DNA from: Bacteroidota bacterium
GTDB lineage: Bacteria; Bacteroidota; Bacteroidia; 2-12-FULL-35-15
Direction of reading: 5' to 3'
Length of the DNA stretch: 64,000 bases
Assembly: GCA_025963725.1 (NCBI GenBank)
Contig: JAOQAE010000004.1
Span: 617,616 to 681,615, forward strand
Shown here in pieces: positions 42,815 to 51,702 of the stretch. Every line of letters starts with the position of its first letter. The stretch's first letter is position 1. The notes under the pieces are model-generated. The model had not been told where the DNA came from. It searched no databases and was given only the letters and a program-made list of their open reading frames with translations. The translations under genes and the position numbers were made by a program.

Positions 42815-44833
42815 TTAAAGTTTTACGCCGATGATCAGGATATCGTCAATCTGTTCGAGCTTGCCCTTCCAGTCATTGAGGTGGTCCTCAAGCGCCTGCC
42901 ATTGCTCTTTCACCGGCAAATTTGCGATGGACAGGAACAGCTCCTGCAGCTTCGCATACTTGAATTTTTTTCCCTTGCTGCCGCCGAACTGGTCGGCATA
43001 GCCATCGGTAAAAATATACACCGTATCACCGCGCTGCAGCTGGATCGTCTCTGTTGAATAGCTTAGCGGAAGGTCCACCTTGCCGATGGATTGTTTCGTA
43101 GGCTTTATATCGATCAGCGTTTTGTTCCTTACGATCCACAACGGATTGTTGGCGCCGGCCCATTTCAGCTCCAGCGTTTTGTTGTTGAGCGAGCAGAGTG
43201 AAATGTCCATGCCGTCCTTCACTTCATTTTCGCTGCGTTCAAATGTTTCCGTTACCAGCTCGCGCACTTTGTCGAGAATCCTTCCGGGCTCGCTGATGCC
43301 AAACTCCTTCACCGACCTGTTGAGCGCGTTGGAGCATACCATGCTCACCATTGCACCCGGAACACCATGTCCTGTGCAATCGGCCGCTGCAAACAGCACC
43401 AGCTCTTCGCCCTGCGGCTTTACAATTTCCATCCAGTAAAAATCACCGGCAACAATATCCTTCGGCTTGTAAAAGATAAAGGAGTTCGCAAGGTATTTGT
43501 CGATCATGCTGTGCGGCGGCAATATAGCTTCCTGCAGGCGTTTCGCGTAGGAGATGGAAGAAAGGATCTCGGTTTGCTTTTCCTCGATGATGAGCTTTTG
43601 CTCTTCCGTTTCCCTGTTCTTGATCTCGATGATCTGCTTTTGTTTGCGGATGATGCGGAAGCGGTTGTACATGATGGCACCGGAGATCAGGAGCAGTAAA
43701 AGACCGCCGTACAGGGCGCGTTTCTGTGTCTTGTCCTGGTCGATCTGCGCATTTTTTGCAAAGATCAGCGCATCCTTCACCTTTTGGTCCTCGGCATGCT
43801 TTACGCTGTCGGCGGCGCTGCGCTTGTCGTAATCATACTGCAATTCCTTGCGGGTGATCTCGCGCTGGTTGTCCTGCTTGAACAGCGTATCGCGGATCAC
43901 GATGTAGCGCTCATAGCATTTCAGCGCCTTGGCAGGCTCATTCACTGCTTTGTATGTTTCATACATCACCAGCATCGCTTCCTTTTCCGAATTCGGGTCT
44001 TCCGTTTCGATCGCGATCTGCTTTCCCTTTTCGAGGTATTCCAGCGCCAGCGCATATTTTTTCTGCTTCATGTAGGAACGCCCGATGTTCGACATGGTAG
44101 TAGACGTACCCTGGTTATCGCCGATCTCCTGCGACAGCTTCAGGCTTTTCAGCTGGTACTGCAAGGCCTTTTCATAGTCGCCCATATCGGCGCACATATT
44201 GCCGAGGTTGGCGTTCACCGCGGCAATGCCCTGCTTGTCGTCAACCTCTTCATACGCTTTCAGGCTGCGCTGATGATACACCAGTGCCTTGTTGAACTCG
44301 CGGCGGGTGTTGTAAACGATCCCGATGTTGTTAAGCGCGCTCGCTTCGCCCTGTTTGTTGCCGGTGAGCGTAAAGATCGCAAGGCTTTTGAAAAGATATT
44401 TCAGCGCCTTTTCATATTCTGCGATGTTGATGTAGATGCTGCCGATGTTTGCGAGCGATGCGGAAACGCCTTCCTTATCTCCCAGCTGCTCGCGGATGCG
44501 GAGGCTCTGCTGGTAGAAGTCGATGGCTTTCAGGAAATCGCCTTTGATCTGGAAGGATGCGCCAATGGTGTTAAGCGCTTTGGATTCCCATTTTTTCAGG
44601 TGCTTGCTTCGTGCGCGCTCCAGCTCTTCCTGCCCGAGCAGGTAAGTGGAATCGGGGTTTGTATACAGTAATGTCCATGCAATATCGTTAAAGGCCTCAA
44701 AGCGGACGCTGTCGGGGTTCTTAACATTTCGGTAGACCGACCAGAGCGAATCCACGTTCTGCGCGCCCAGCGGGAGCGCAAAAGCAAAGAGGAAGCAAGC
44801 GAGAAGACGGAGCGTGTGTTTCGTTATTATCAC
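42815..44833 (-). CDS. TPR-domain SpoIIE-type PP2C phosphatase
   Basis: The 672-aa protein begins with GTG and has a signal peptide (cleavage near LGAQ, about 25). TPR repeats cover about 80-330 (for example ASLANIGSIYINIAEYEKAL). One TM helix (about 366-390) and a coiled coil lead to the phosphatase core (about 445-672) with AAADCTGHGVPGA, DGMD and FTDGYADQFGG. The TPR part is predicted to be periplasmic, so this protein would read an envelope signal and act on a cytoplasmic substrate. It is the first gene of the three-phosphatase operon. Confidence 0.92.
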   Translation of the reverse strand: MIITKHTLRLLACFLFAFALPLGAQNVDSLWSVYRNVKNPDSVRFEAFNDIAWTLLYTNPDSTYLLGQEELERARSKHLKKWESKALNTIGASFQIKGDFLKAIDFYQQSLRIREQLGDKEGVSASLANIGSIYINIAEYEKALKYLFKSLAIFTLTGNKQGEASALNNIGIVYNTRREFNKALVYHQRSLKAYEEVDDKQGIAAVNANLGNMCADMGDYEKALQYQLKSLKLSQEIGDNQGTSTTMSNIGRSYMKQKKYALALEYLEKGKQIAIETEDPNSEKEAMLVMYETYKAVNEPAKALKCYERYIVIRDTLFKQDNQREITRKELQYDYDKRSAADSVKHAEDQKVKDALIFAKNAQIDQDKTQKRALYGGLLLLLISGAIMYNRFRIIRKQKQIIEIKNRETEEQKLIIEEKQTEILSSISYAKRLQEAILPPHSMIDKYLANSFIFYKPKDIVAGDFYWMEIVKPQGEELVLFAAADCTGHGVPGAMVSMVCSNALNRSVKEFGISEPGRILDKVRELVTETFERSENEVKDGMDISLCSLNNKTLELKWAGANNPLWIVRNKTLIDIKPTKQSIGKVDLPLSYSTETIQLQRGDTVYIFTDGYADQFGGSKGKKFKYAKLQELFLSIANLPVKEQWQALEDHLNDWKGKLEQIDDILIIGVKL

Positions 44834-44837
44834 TTAA

Positions 44838-44845
44838 CAAATATA
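44838..44845 (-). promoter_or_regulatory. Possible -7 box of the phosphatase operon
   Basis: Minus-strand TATATTTG fits TAnnTTTG but lies only 5 bases before the GTG at 44833. If real, the transcript would be essentially leaderless. This is only a weak call. Confidence 0.3.
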
Positions 44846-44904
44846 ACAAAGGGAGCGGTATTTTCAAGGAGAATGTGGATTTTCATCCCTCGTGTTCAGA
44901 AAGT

Positions 44905-44945
44905 AAAATAAAAATGCCCCTGAATGATCAGGGGCATTTTATTTT
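44905..44945. terminator. Strong bidirectional terminator
   Basis: The perfect stem GCCCCTGA/TCAGGGGC with a 4-base loop is flanked by A-rich and T-rich runs on both sides (44916-44935 stem). It ends the minus-strand pair at 44963-45796. Confidence 0.85.
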
Positions 44946-44962
44946 GAATTAAATAGGAGTGG

Positions 44963-45139
44963 TTATTCCAGAGCACGTAATCTTTTCATGTATAGCTCAC
45001 CATCTTCCTTGGTTTTAATAACCTTAGAGAGAGCAGTTTCGTTATTAAGATCAATCGAACTGGTCTGAGCAATTGTTTTAGACGATTTTGCTGCCAGTTC
45101 TTTAAATTGATTTACCTTATCTAAAAGTGTTTCTTTCAT
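44963..45139 (-). CDS. 58-aa small protein, partner of the DUF6934-like gene
   Basis: A complete reading frame of 59 codons starts with ATG (45137-45139) and stops with TAA (44963-44965). The product begins MKETLLDKVNQFKELAAK and ends GELYMKRLRALE. It is hydrophilic, helical and has no signal peptide. It lies 45 bases after the stop of the 203-aa gene and 18 bases before a strong terminator, so the two form one transcription unit. Such short partners are easily missed by length filters. Its role is unknown; an antitoxin-like or regulatory role is only a hypothesis. Confidence 0.7.
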   Translation of the reverse strand: MKETLLDKVNQFKELAAKSSKTIAQTSSIDLNNETALSKVIKTKEDGELYMKRLRALE

Positions 45140-45184
45140 GTCTTTAGCTTTCTCTTACAAAGATAGGGTATAAACATCCCTTAT

Positions 45185-45796
45185 TTATAGTTTAAAAGTA
45201 AAATAATTGTAATTGTCTTCTATATTAGTGATACGAATATTAGGCTCGATTGTTTCAGGAATCCCTTTAATATCCCTGAAATCTATATTTTCCCTTATAC
45301 TATTAGTTAAAATTTCAATTATTTCATCTTCTGTCAGATCGTCGCCGGGTTTATCAAAGCGTTTAAATCTGATGTAATATTTATTTCCGGCTATCAGAGA
45401 AAAATGGTCTTTGAGCGTTTCATAATTACCCTGAAGCTTTCTATAATACAATGCCGCCCTATAATTGCAGGAGCCGTCAATTCCAATATAATGGGTCGGA
45501 TGTTCTGATAGATAGGCATAAGCAAAGAATAGCAGCGTTGAAAGCATCTTATCAAGATCATCATGCTTAATTTTGTCTTTATCTTTAATTCCTGTCTCAC
45601 TTCCTTCCAGCGGCGGTCCAAATGCCAGGTTATATACATCCGGCATAAACGGATGCGGGTTGTTGCTGATGTATGCCCTTAACAAATGCTTCTGGGTATG
45701 GCCCTTTGAAGACCCTGATGTAACTTCAAAATGCATTAGTCTCAAATCAGCGCTAACATCAATTGGGGTATATGTATTCAATAAGTCTATCGGCAT
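45185..45796 (-). CDS. DUF6934-like protein
   Basis: The 203-aa protein shows the pattern I recall for the Bacteroidota family DUF6934: PDVYNLAFGPP, then DKMLSTLLFFAYAYLSEHPTHY and IGIDGSCNYRAALYYRKL. The family is a small globular domain without a known function. A promoter box lies at 45819-45826 and the 58-aa gene follows 45 bases downstream. The two-gene cassette with its own promoter and terminator is typical of a mobile or accessory module, but this is inference. Confidence 0.7.
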   Translation of the reverse strand: MPIDLLNTYTPIDVSADLRLMHFEVTSGSSKGHTQKHLLRAYISNNPHPFMPDVYNLAFGPPLEGSETGIKDKDKIKHDDLDKMLSTLLFFAYAYLSEHPTHYIGIDGSCNYRAALYYRKLQGNYETLKDHFSLIAGNKYYIRFKRFDKPGDDLTEDEIIEILTNSIRENIDFRDIKGIPETIEPNIRITNIEDNYNYFTFKL

Positions 45797-45818
45797 TGTG
45801 GGAATTATATAAAAAAGG

Positions 45819-45826
45819 CAAATATA
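45819..45826 (-). promoter_or_regulatory. -7 promoter box of the DUF6934-like cassette
   Basis: Minus-strand TATATTTG matches TAnnTTTG and lies 22 bases upstream of the ATG at 45796. Confidence 0.55.
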
Positions 45827-45856
45827 TTTTAAAAATGTTCCTTTTCAGAAAGGCTT

Positions 45857-45890
45857 AAAAAAAAATCGCTTCCAATGAAGGATGCGATTT
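45857..45890 (-). terminator. Rho-independent terminator of paaZ
   Basis: On the minus strand AAATCGC and GCGATTT (45863-45869 with 45884-45890) plus TCC/GGA form an 11-base stem with one mismatch, followed by nine T. It lies 62 bases after the paaZ stop. Confidence 0.75.
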
Positions 45891-45951
45891 GTCTTATTAG
45901 GATATTAAATACACACTGTCGGGAAAATGCGCAGGGGGTTCACTTACAAAA

Positions 45952-47997
45952 TTAGTCCTGGTTCTTTTTCTTCACCATTGTAAGAATAGTGGCAACAGCT
46001 ACTGTTTCGCCTGTTTCATCGTACACATCCACCAGCCATTTCACAATGCCCTTTGCAATGTCCTCTTCATTCTTTTTCTCCTGGTCGATCTTTTCTTTGC
46101 AGGTAAACCTTACGCCGATGGTTGTTCCCGGATAAACCGGTTTTGTGAAGCGGCATTCATCAAGTCCGTAGTTCAGCAGTACAGGGCCTTTCTTCGCATC
46201 CACGAACAGTCCGGCTGCTTTGCTCAATACAAAATACCCGTGCGCTACGCGGCCTGTGAATATTGTTCCCTCGAGCGAGGTGGCATCCATGTGCGCATAA
46301 AAATTATCGCCGCTCACATTGGCAAAATTCACAATGTCGGCTTCGCTGATGGTATGCTTTGCCGTGATCAGCGTTTCGCCAACTTCCAGCTCTTCGAAAT
46401 AGCGCTTGAACGGATGCACATCTTTCTCAATGTATTTTCCGCCGTACTGGTATTGGTTGGTGATGTTTGTAAGCGTGGTAGGGGAGCCCTGGATAGCGGT
46501 GCGCTGCAGGTAATGGAATACGCCGCGCTTGCCGCCCATCTCTTCGCCGCCGCCTGCGCGTCCCGGGCCGCCATGCACCAGCATCGGCATCGGTGATCCG
46601 TGCCCCGTGCTTTCTTTTGCACAATCTGCATTCAGGATCAGGATCCTTCCGTGCATGGATGCTGCGCCCAGCACATACTGTTTTGCGATGCGGTCGTCAG
46701 CGGTGATTATAGAGCTTACCAGCGAGCCTTTGCCCATTTTGGCAAGCTCGATGGCTTCATCAATATCCTTGTACGGCATAATAGTGCTAACCGGCCCGAA
46801 AGCTTCCACGTTATGCACGTCGGTATATTTGAACGGATTTTCATTCAGGAACAGGATCGGCGACATGAATGCGCCTTTGTTCTTATCTGCGCCCAGCACC
46901 TCAAAATTTTTGAGGTCGCCGAAAATGATCTTTTGAGTTTTGGAAAGCAGTTCTACTTTCTCGATCACTTCCTTCAATTGTGTTTTTCCTGCCAGCGCGC
47001 CCATGCGTACGCCTTCCGTGTTAGGGTCGCCGATAACGGTACCTGCAAGGCGCTTGCCCAGCGCGATCTGCACATCTTCCACCATGTTCTCCGGCACCAT
47101 GATCCTGCGCACGGCAGTACATTTTTGTCCGGCCTTGGTTGTCATTTCACGCTGCACTTCCTTGATGAAAATATCGAACTCCACAGAGCCATGCTTCACG
47201 TCAGGCCCGAGAATACAGCAGTTCAGGGAATCGGCTTCCATGTTGAAATGCACTGCTTCTTCCAGCAGGCGCGGATGTGCCTTCAGCATTTTGCCGGTGG
47301 ATGCCGAACCTGTGAACGTAATTACATCCTGTGATTGCACATGGTCCAATATGCCGTTGGCGCTTCCGCAGATAAGCTGCAGCGAGCCTTCCGGCAGGAT
47401 CCCTGATGCGATGATCTCCCTTGCAACGGCTTCCGTTAAAAAAGAAGTAACGGTTGCAGGCTTTACCACCGCAGGAACTCCGGCCAGCCAGTTCACGGCT
47501 ACCTTTTCGAGCATTCCCCAAACAGGAAAGTTAAATGCATTGATGTGAACGGCAACACCTTCCTTCGGCACACAGATGTGATGCCCGATGAAGGTCCCGT
47601 TCTTGGAAAGCTTTGCAATATCGCCTTCCACGCAGAAGGATTCATCAGGGAACTGGCGCCTTAAGCTCGCATACGAAAACAAGTTCCCGATGCCGCCTTC
47701 AATATCCACCCAGCTGTCGGCGCGTGTTGCGCCTGTTGCCCAGCTGATCTTATAGAATTCCTCTTTCTTTGATTGCAGGTGCATGGCGAGCGCTTTCAGC
47801 ATCCGGCCGCGTTCATGAAAAGTGAGCTTGCGTAATTTAGGCCCGCCTGTTTTTCTTGCATAGTCGAGCATTGCGCCAAAATCCACGCCTTTGCTGCTTG
47901 CCGTATTTATAGCATCTCCTGTGATCGCATTGTATAATGTTTGTCCTTCGCCTTCACCGGCCATCCAGCGGCCCTGTACGTAATTCTCTAATTTCAT
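45952..47997 (-). CDS. paaZ: Bifunctional aldehyde dehydrogenase/enoyl-CoA hydratase PaaZ
   Basis: The 681-aa protein fuses an aldehyde dehydrogenase (about 1-520) to a MaoC-like hydratase (about 535-680). The ALDH active site is intact: Glu254 in FNMEADSLN and Cys293 in AGQKCTAVRR. The MaoC part shows NFANVSGDNFYAHMDATS and GRVAHGYFVLS. PaaZ opens the oxepin-CoA ring and oxidises the resulting aldehyde in phenylacetate degradation. The other core genes (paaABCDE, paaF/G/H/J) are not next to it here, except the crotonase at 38257-39015. It has its own terminator. Confidence 0.93.
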   Translation of the reverse strand: MKLENYVQGRWMAGEGEGQTLYNAITGDAINTASSKGVDFGAMLDYARKTGGPKLRKLTFHERGRMLKALAMHLQSKKEEFYKISWATGATRADSWVDIEGGIGNLFSYASLRRQFPDESFCVEGDIAKLSKNGTFIGHHICVPKEGVAVHINAFNFPVWGMLEKVAVNWLAGVPAVVKPATVTSFLTEAVAREIIASGILPEGSLQLICGSANGILDHVQSQDVITFTGSASTGKMLKAHPRLLEEAVHFNMEADSLNCCILGPDVKHGSVEFDIFIKEVQREMTTKAGQKCTAVRRIMVPENMVEDVQIALGKRLAGTVIGDPNTEGVRMGALAGKTQLKEVIEKVELLSKTQKIIFGDLKNFEVLGADKNKGAFMSPILFLNENPFKYTDVHNVEAFGPVSTIMPYKDIDEAIELAKMGKGSLVSSIITADDRIAKQYVLGAASMHGRILILNADCAKESTGHGSPMPMLVHGGPGRAGGGEEMGGKRGVFHYLQRTAIQGSPTTLTNITNQYQYGGKYIEKDVHPFKRYFEELEVGETLITAKHTISEADIVNFANVSGDNFYAHMDATSLEGTIFTGRVAHGYFVLSKAAGLFVDAKKGPVLLNYGLDECRFTKPVYPGTTIGVRFTCKEKIDQEKKNEEDIAKGIVKWLVDVYDETGETVAVATILTMVKKKNQD

Positions 47998-48046
47998 AAA
48001 ATGGTTCTCGGTTTTTTTGTTCTTAAGCTATTGTAAAAGGTTGAAG

Positions 48047-49198
48047 CTATAGGGAATTCACTGTTATTGATCTCCTTGCCTTCACCGGGTTTGCATACAT
48101 GTTCAGGAACATGTTGAAGAGCGTTTGCTCATCGCCTTTTATCCCTGCAACTTTTTGCCTGATATAAGCAATGAATTCTTCCTTTTCTGCAGCGGTATAC
48201 TTCGATGCATTTTCGGTGGAGACGTTCTGAAGGTCTGCCGCGATATAATTCACCGGCCAAAGCTTGTAATTGCGGTACAGCTGCTCATCGATAATGTTTA
48301 CCAGCTGCTTGATCCGCTCGTTCTCGTTCGGGATCTTTTCGAGCTCATCGGCTTCCTCGAGTATCGGCTTGCCTACCGTCATGTGGATCCTGCCTTTCGG
48401 CTGCTTAATGCCGGTGATGATGCTGTTGAGGTCTTCCCCCGGCGCTTTTACGTATTTGGAATGCAGCGATGAAAGGTACAGCTCCTGCACTTTCAGGTGG
48501 TCGCAGGGCTCGTATTCGTATGAAATGCTGAGCGGAACGATCTTTAGCTGCTTTATGTTTTCGCTGAAGCTTTTCTTGCCGCTCAGGTTGAGCATTTTGA
48601 TCAGCCCGGTTTGTGTAAGGTCGTATCCGTCCTTCGTGCGCCCGTTGCGCTGCGCGATCCATACCGACACATTTTTTTCGGAGATGGTATGGCGGATGTA
48701 GGCGGAAAGCTTTTGGGAGATCTCGTACAGCTCGCGGTTATTGCCTTCGCGAACAACGGTGAACATGCGGTTGAGCTTCCCGAAATCGTTGATGAAGCCG
48801 CCCTGCATGAGGTTATTGCCAAAGGTGATCTCGCTTGTTTTAAATCCGTGCTCCACCAGCAGGATCTGGAGGATGGCCGAATCCAGCAATATATCGCGGT
48901 GATTGGCGATGTATAAATATGCCTGGTTGGGATCAACATTCTCAAATCCGCTGCAGGTGAGGCCTGTGGACGACCTTGCTACGATCACGCGGATGGCCTG
49001 GTGCATGAACTCGAGCTGGAAGCTCATATTGTCCTGCACTTTTTCCGCTTTCTTAAATGCTTCCTCTTCGGTCATTCCCGGCCAGATGTAGCTCACCAGC
49101 TGCATGAAAAGAGGGTCGGCCTTCAGCCGCTGCATCGCATCGTAAGCCTCCTGGTCGTAATAAGGGCGTATATCGTCAAAATTGTAAGTCTGGCTCAT
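48047..49198 (-). CDS. PlsC-like glycerol acyltransferase domain protein
   Basis: The 383-aa protein has a PlsC-type acyltransferase motif IANHRDILLDSAIL (about 96-109), in which HxxxxD becomes HRDILLD. A second motif region is VWIAQRNGRTKDGYDLTQTG, in place of the usual FPEG block. No signal or clear TM helix is seen. It may acylate a lyso-lipid or another carrier. It lies 49 bases downstream of paaZ on the same strand and is divergent from the C45-like gene. Confidence 0.8.
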   Translation of the reverse strand: MSQTYNFDDIRPYYDQEAYDAMQRLKADPLFMQLVSYIWPGMTEEEAFKKAEKVQDNMSFQLEFMHQAIRVIVARSSTGLTCSGFENVDPNQAYLYIANHRDILLDSAILQILLVEHGFKTSEITFGNNLMQGGFINDFGKLNRMFTVVREGNNRELYEISQKLSAYIRHTISEKNVSVWIAQRNGRTKDGYDLTQTGLIKMLNLSGKKSFSENIKQLKIVPLSISYEYEPCDHLKVQELYLSSLHSKYVKAPGEDLNSIITGIKQPKGRIHMTVGKPILEEADELEKIPNENERIKQLVNIIDEQLYRNYKLWPVNYIAADLQNVSTENASKYTAAEKEEFIAYIRQKVAGIKGDEQTLFNMFLNMYANPVKARRSITVNSL

Positions 49199-49300
49199 GA
49201 ATGGGGCTCTGTTTGTGAATGGAACTAAAATTACTAATTTTTACCGTACGGCAGCACATTCCACGGAAAAAATTGATCGCCCGGAAGCTGCGAATATTCT

Positions 49301-49308
49301 TATCTTTG
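49301..49308 (+). promoter_or_regulatory. -7 promoter box of the C45-like hydrolase gene
   Basis: TATCTTTG matches TAnnTTTG and lies 14 bases before the ATG at 49323. A TTG at 49273-49275 is a possible -33 element, with a long 25-base spacing. The box rules out the longer reading from 49197. Confidence 0.65.
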
Positions 49309-49322
49309 CAGGGCACATAACA

Positions 49323-51029
49323 ATGAACAGGCTCAAAAGACTTCTCCGCTGGTTGTTTTACACATTTTTTGTTGTAACAGACCTTTTATTTATTTTGCTC
49401 GCCTGGTTCATTATCACCGTTACCATTAAGAGCCCCGTGATCGAAAGCGGCGACATGGCGGTCGTTCAAAAAGAGCGGAGCATGAGAGGGCCTGACTTTT
49501 ATACCTTATCGAACAGCTGGATCAAAAAAAGCGAAACGGGCTTGTGGGAGATCTACGTGGAAGGCGACGGCTTTGAGCGCGGCGTTACCGAAGGAAAGCT
49601 TAACAAGGAACTTGCGGAAAAGCAGGAAGTGGCATTTGTAGACCAGCTGCAGAAAATGATCCCGAGCAGGGCCATGCTCAATTATCTCAAATTCTTTATC
49701 GGCTTCTTTAACCGCAACATCGACCAGTATGTGATCCCCGAATACAAGGAGGAGATCTATGGTGAATCGTTGTATGCTTCGGACAAGTTTGATTTCATCG
49801 CGCCGAAATATTACAGGATGCTGAATTACCATGCGGCGCACGACATCGGCCATGCATTGCAGGATAAGAACATGACGGTAGGCTGTACGGCATTCGGCGC
49901 CTGGGGCGATAAAACGGATGACGGCACGCTGATCATCGGGCGCAACTTTGATTTTTATGTGGGCGATGCATTCGCGGAAGATAAGCTCATTAATTTTGTA
50001 AAGCCAAAAGATGGCTACAAATTCATGATGGTGAGCTGGGCAGGCATGATCGGCGCGGTTTCCGGTATGAATGAAAAAGGCCTCACCGTAACGCTGAATG
50101 CTTCCAAATCGGAGATCCCGACTTCGGCGGCAACGCCGATCTCGCTGGTGGCAAGGGAGATCCTGCAGTATGCAAAGAATATAAAAGAGGCGATGGAGAT
50201 CGCGAAAAAACGAAAAACATTTGTTTCCGAATCGCTGTTCATCGGCTCGGCGGCCGACAAGCGCACTGCCACCATTGAAAAAACGCCTTCCAAAACAGAG
50301 CTGTTCGAATCGCCGGAACCCGACTATATTATTTGTGCGAACCATTATCAGGGCAAGTCGTTTGAGACGGATAAGATCAACATGGAGAACAAGGAAAAGA
50401 GCTCTTCGTATTACCGTTACAAGCACCTTGACCAGCTGATCAGGGCTCAGCCGCAGATCACGGTGAACGATGCTGCCGCCATATTGCGCAACCGCACAGG
50501 CATGGATGGAAAGGACATCGGCATGGGCAATGAAAAATCGCTGAACCAGCTGATCGCGCATCATGCGGTGATCTTTAAGCCGGAGCGCTTGCAGGTGTGG
50601 GTCTCGACAAATCCGTTCCAGCTGGGGCAATTTGTATGTTACGACCTTAACAAGATCTTCGCGGAAGCGCCGGGATTGGCCACGAAAAAAGAGCTGTATG
50701 AAAAACCGTTGAACATTCCTGCCGATCCTTTTTTATATTCTGCAGAATTCGCCCGCTTTAAAGCCTGGAAGCGAATGAAGGAAGCGTTTCACATGGTGCA
50801 TAAAAAGCAGCCCGAGTATAAGGTCGACAAGAAAATAATCGATGCCTTCATCAGCTACAATCCCGAATCCTGGGAAACGTATGCGGTCCTTGGCGATTAC
50901 TATAATGAAGGCAAGCAGCCGGAGCTGGCGATGCATTATTATTCACTGGCATTGGAGAAAGAGATCACCACTGTGCAGGATAAGGAAGAAATTCAGAAAA
51001 AAATAAGTAAGATCGGCGGGGGATTGTAA
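49323..51029 (+). CDS. C45-family peptidase / N-terminal nucleophile hydrolase with TPR-like tail
   Basis: The 568-aa protein has one N-terminal TM helix (about 10-34) and then a large predicted extracytoplasmic body. The Ntn-hydrolase core is marked by Cys188 in MTVGCTAFGAWG followed by IIGRNFDF, as in acyl-CoA:6-APA acyltransferase-like C45 and choloylglycine-hydrolase-type enzymes. In this class the Cys becomes the N-terminal nucleophile after self-cleavage. The C-terminus has a TPR-like helix pair (NPESWETYAVLGDYYNEGKQ). The substrate, probably an acylated or amide-linked envelope molecule, is not known. Confidence 0.82.
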   Translation: MNRLKRLLRWLFYTFFVVTDLLFILLAWFIITVTIKSPVIESGDMAVVQKERSMRGPDFYTLSNSWIKKSETGLWEIYVEGDGFERGVTEGKLNKELAEKQEVAFVDQLQKMIPSRAMLNYLKFFIGFFNRNIDQYVIPEYKEEIYGESLYASDKFDFIAPKYYRMLNYHAAHDIGHALQDKNMTVGCTAFGAWGDKTDDGTLIIGRNFDFYVGDAFAEDKLINFVKPKDGYKFMMVSWAGMIGAVSGMNEKGLTVTLNASKSEIPTSAATPISLVAREILQYAKNIKEAMEIAKKRKTFVSESLFIGSAADKRTATIEKTPSKTELFESPEPDYIICANHYQGKSFETDKINMENKEKSSSYYRYKHLDQLIRAQPQITVNDAAAILRNRTGMDGKDIGMGNEKSLNQLIAHHAVIFKPERLQVWVSTNPFQLGQFVCYDLNKIFAEAPGLATKKELYEKPLNIPADPFLYSAEFARFKAWKRMKEAFHMVHKKQPEYKVDKKIIDAFISYNPESWETYAVLGDYYNEGKQPELAMHYYSLALEKEITTVQDKEEIQKKISKIGGGL

Positions 51030-51040
51030 TTGATAATTTT

Positions 51041-51181
51041 GTCATTCTGATAGTTTTTGTCATTCTGAATGCAGCGGAGCAGAATGAAGAATCTCTTTAA
51101 CTGTAATTCAAGTCATTAAAAAGATCCATTCGCTTCGCTCCTTCGGTCGCCGAAGGCTTGCCGCAGGTGCAACAGGATGAC
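51041..51181. repeat. Intergenic inverted repeat, GTCATTCTGA family, longer copy
   Basis: This 141-base element opens with two GTCATTCTGA copies (51041 and 51059), passes through GAAGAATCTC and ends CGCTTCGCTCC...AGGATGAC. It is related to the element at 12821-12913 and has an extra hairpin (CCTTCGG/CCGAAGG) in the right half. It lies upstream of acpS. Confidence 0.7.
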
Positions 51182-51226
51182 ATACTGCTAAGATTCGTAA
51201 AATTCGTATATATTCGTTATTCGTAC

Positions 51227-51598
51227 ATGATCATTGGTTTAGGGACAGACATAGCGGAAGTGCCGCGCATCGCGAAAAGCATTGAGAACAACAGCTTTAA
51301 GGAGAAGGTGTTTTCCAAAGCGGAGATCGCGTATTGCGAAACGAAAGCCAACAAGGAAGAAAGCTATACTGCGCGCTTTGCCGCGAAGGAAGCGTTTTTC
51401 AAGGCGCTGGGCACAGGCTGGCGCGGAGGAATGGCATTTAATGAAGTGGAAGTATGGAACGACGAGCTCGGAAAGCCGACACTGAATATTTTAGGACAGA
51501 CCGCCGAGATCATTAAGGAAAGAAACATTAAGATCATTCATGTATCGTTGTCGCATATCAAGAATGTAGCAATGGCGACGGTGGTGCTGGAAGGTTAA
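51227..51598 (+). CDS. acpS: Holo-[acyl-carrier-protein] synthase AcpS
   Basis: The 123-aa protein starts at ATG 51227 (MIIGLGTDIAEVPRI), the usual N-terminus of AcpS; the longer reading from 51158 would include repeat sequence. The magnesium/CoA residues are present: Asp8 in GTDIAEV and the FAAKEAFFKALGTGWRGG helix, with the C-terminal HVSLSHIKNVAMATVVLE. It transfers 4'-phosphopantetheine from CoA to acyl carrier protein. It lies after the repeat element and before a repeat fragment. Confidence 0.95.
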   Translation: MIIGLGTDIAEVPRIAKSIENNSFKEKVFSKAEIAYCETKANKEESYTARFAAKEAFFKALGTGWRGGMAFNEVEVWNDELGKPTLNILGQTAEIIKERNIKIIHVSLSHIKNVAMATVVLEG

Positions 51599-51702
51599 CA
51601 GTTTGTAGTTGGGAGTTTGGAGTTCGTAGACGGTTAGCTTATGGTTTATCACGCTGGAAGGATCATATAAATGAAAGGATGATAAACGGTTAGCAACGTG
51701 TT

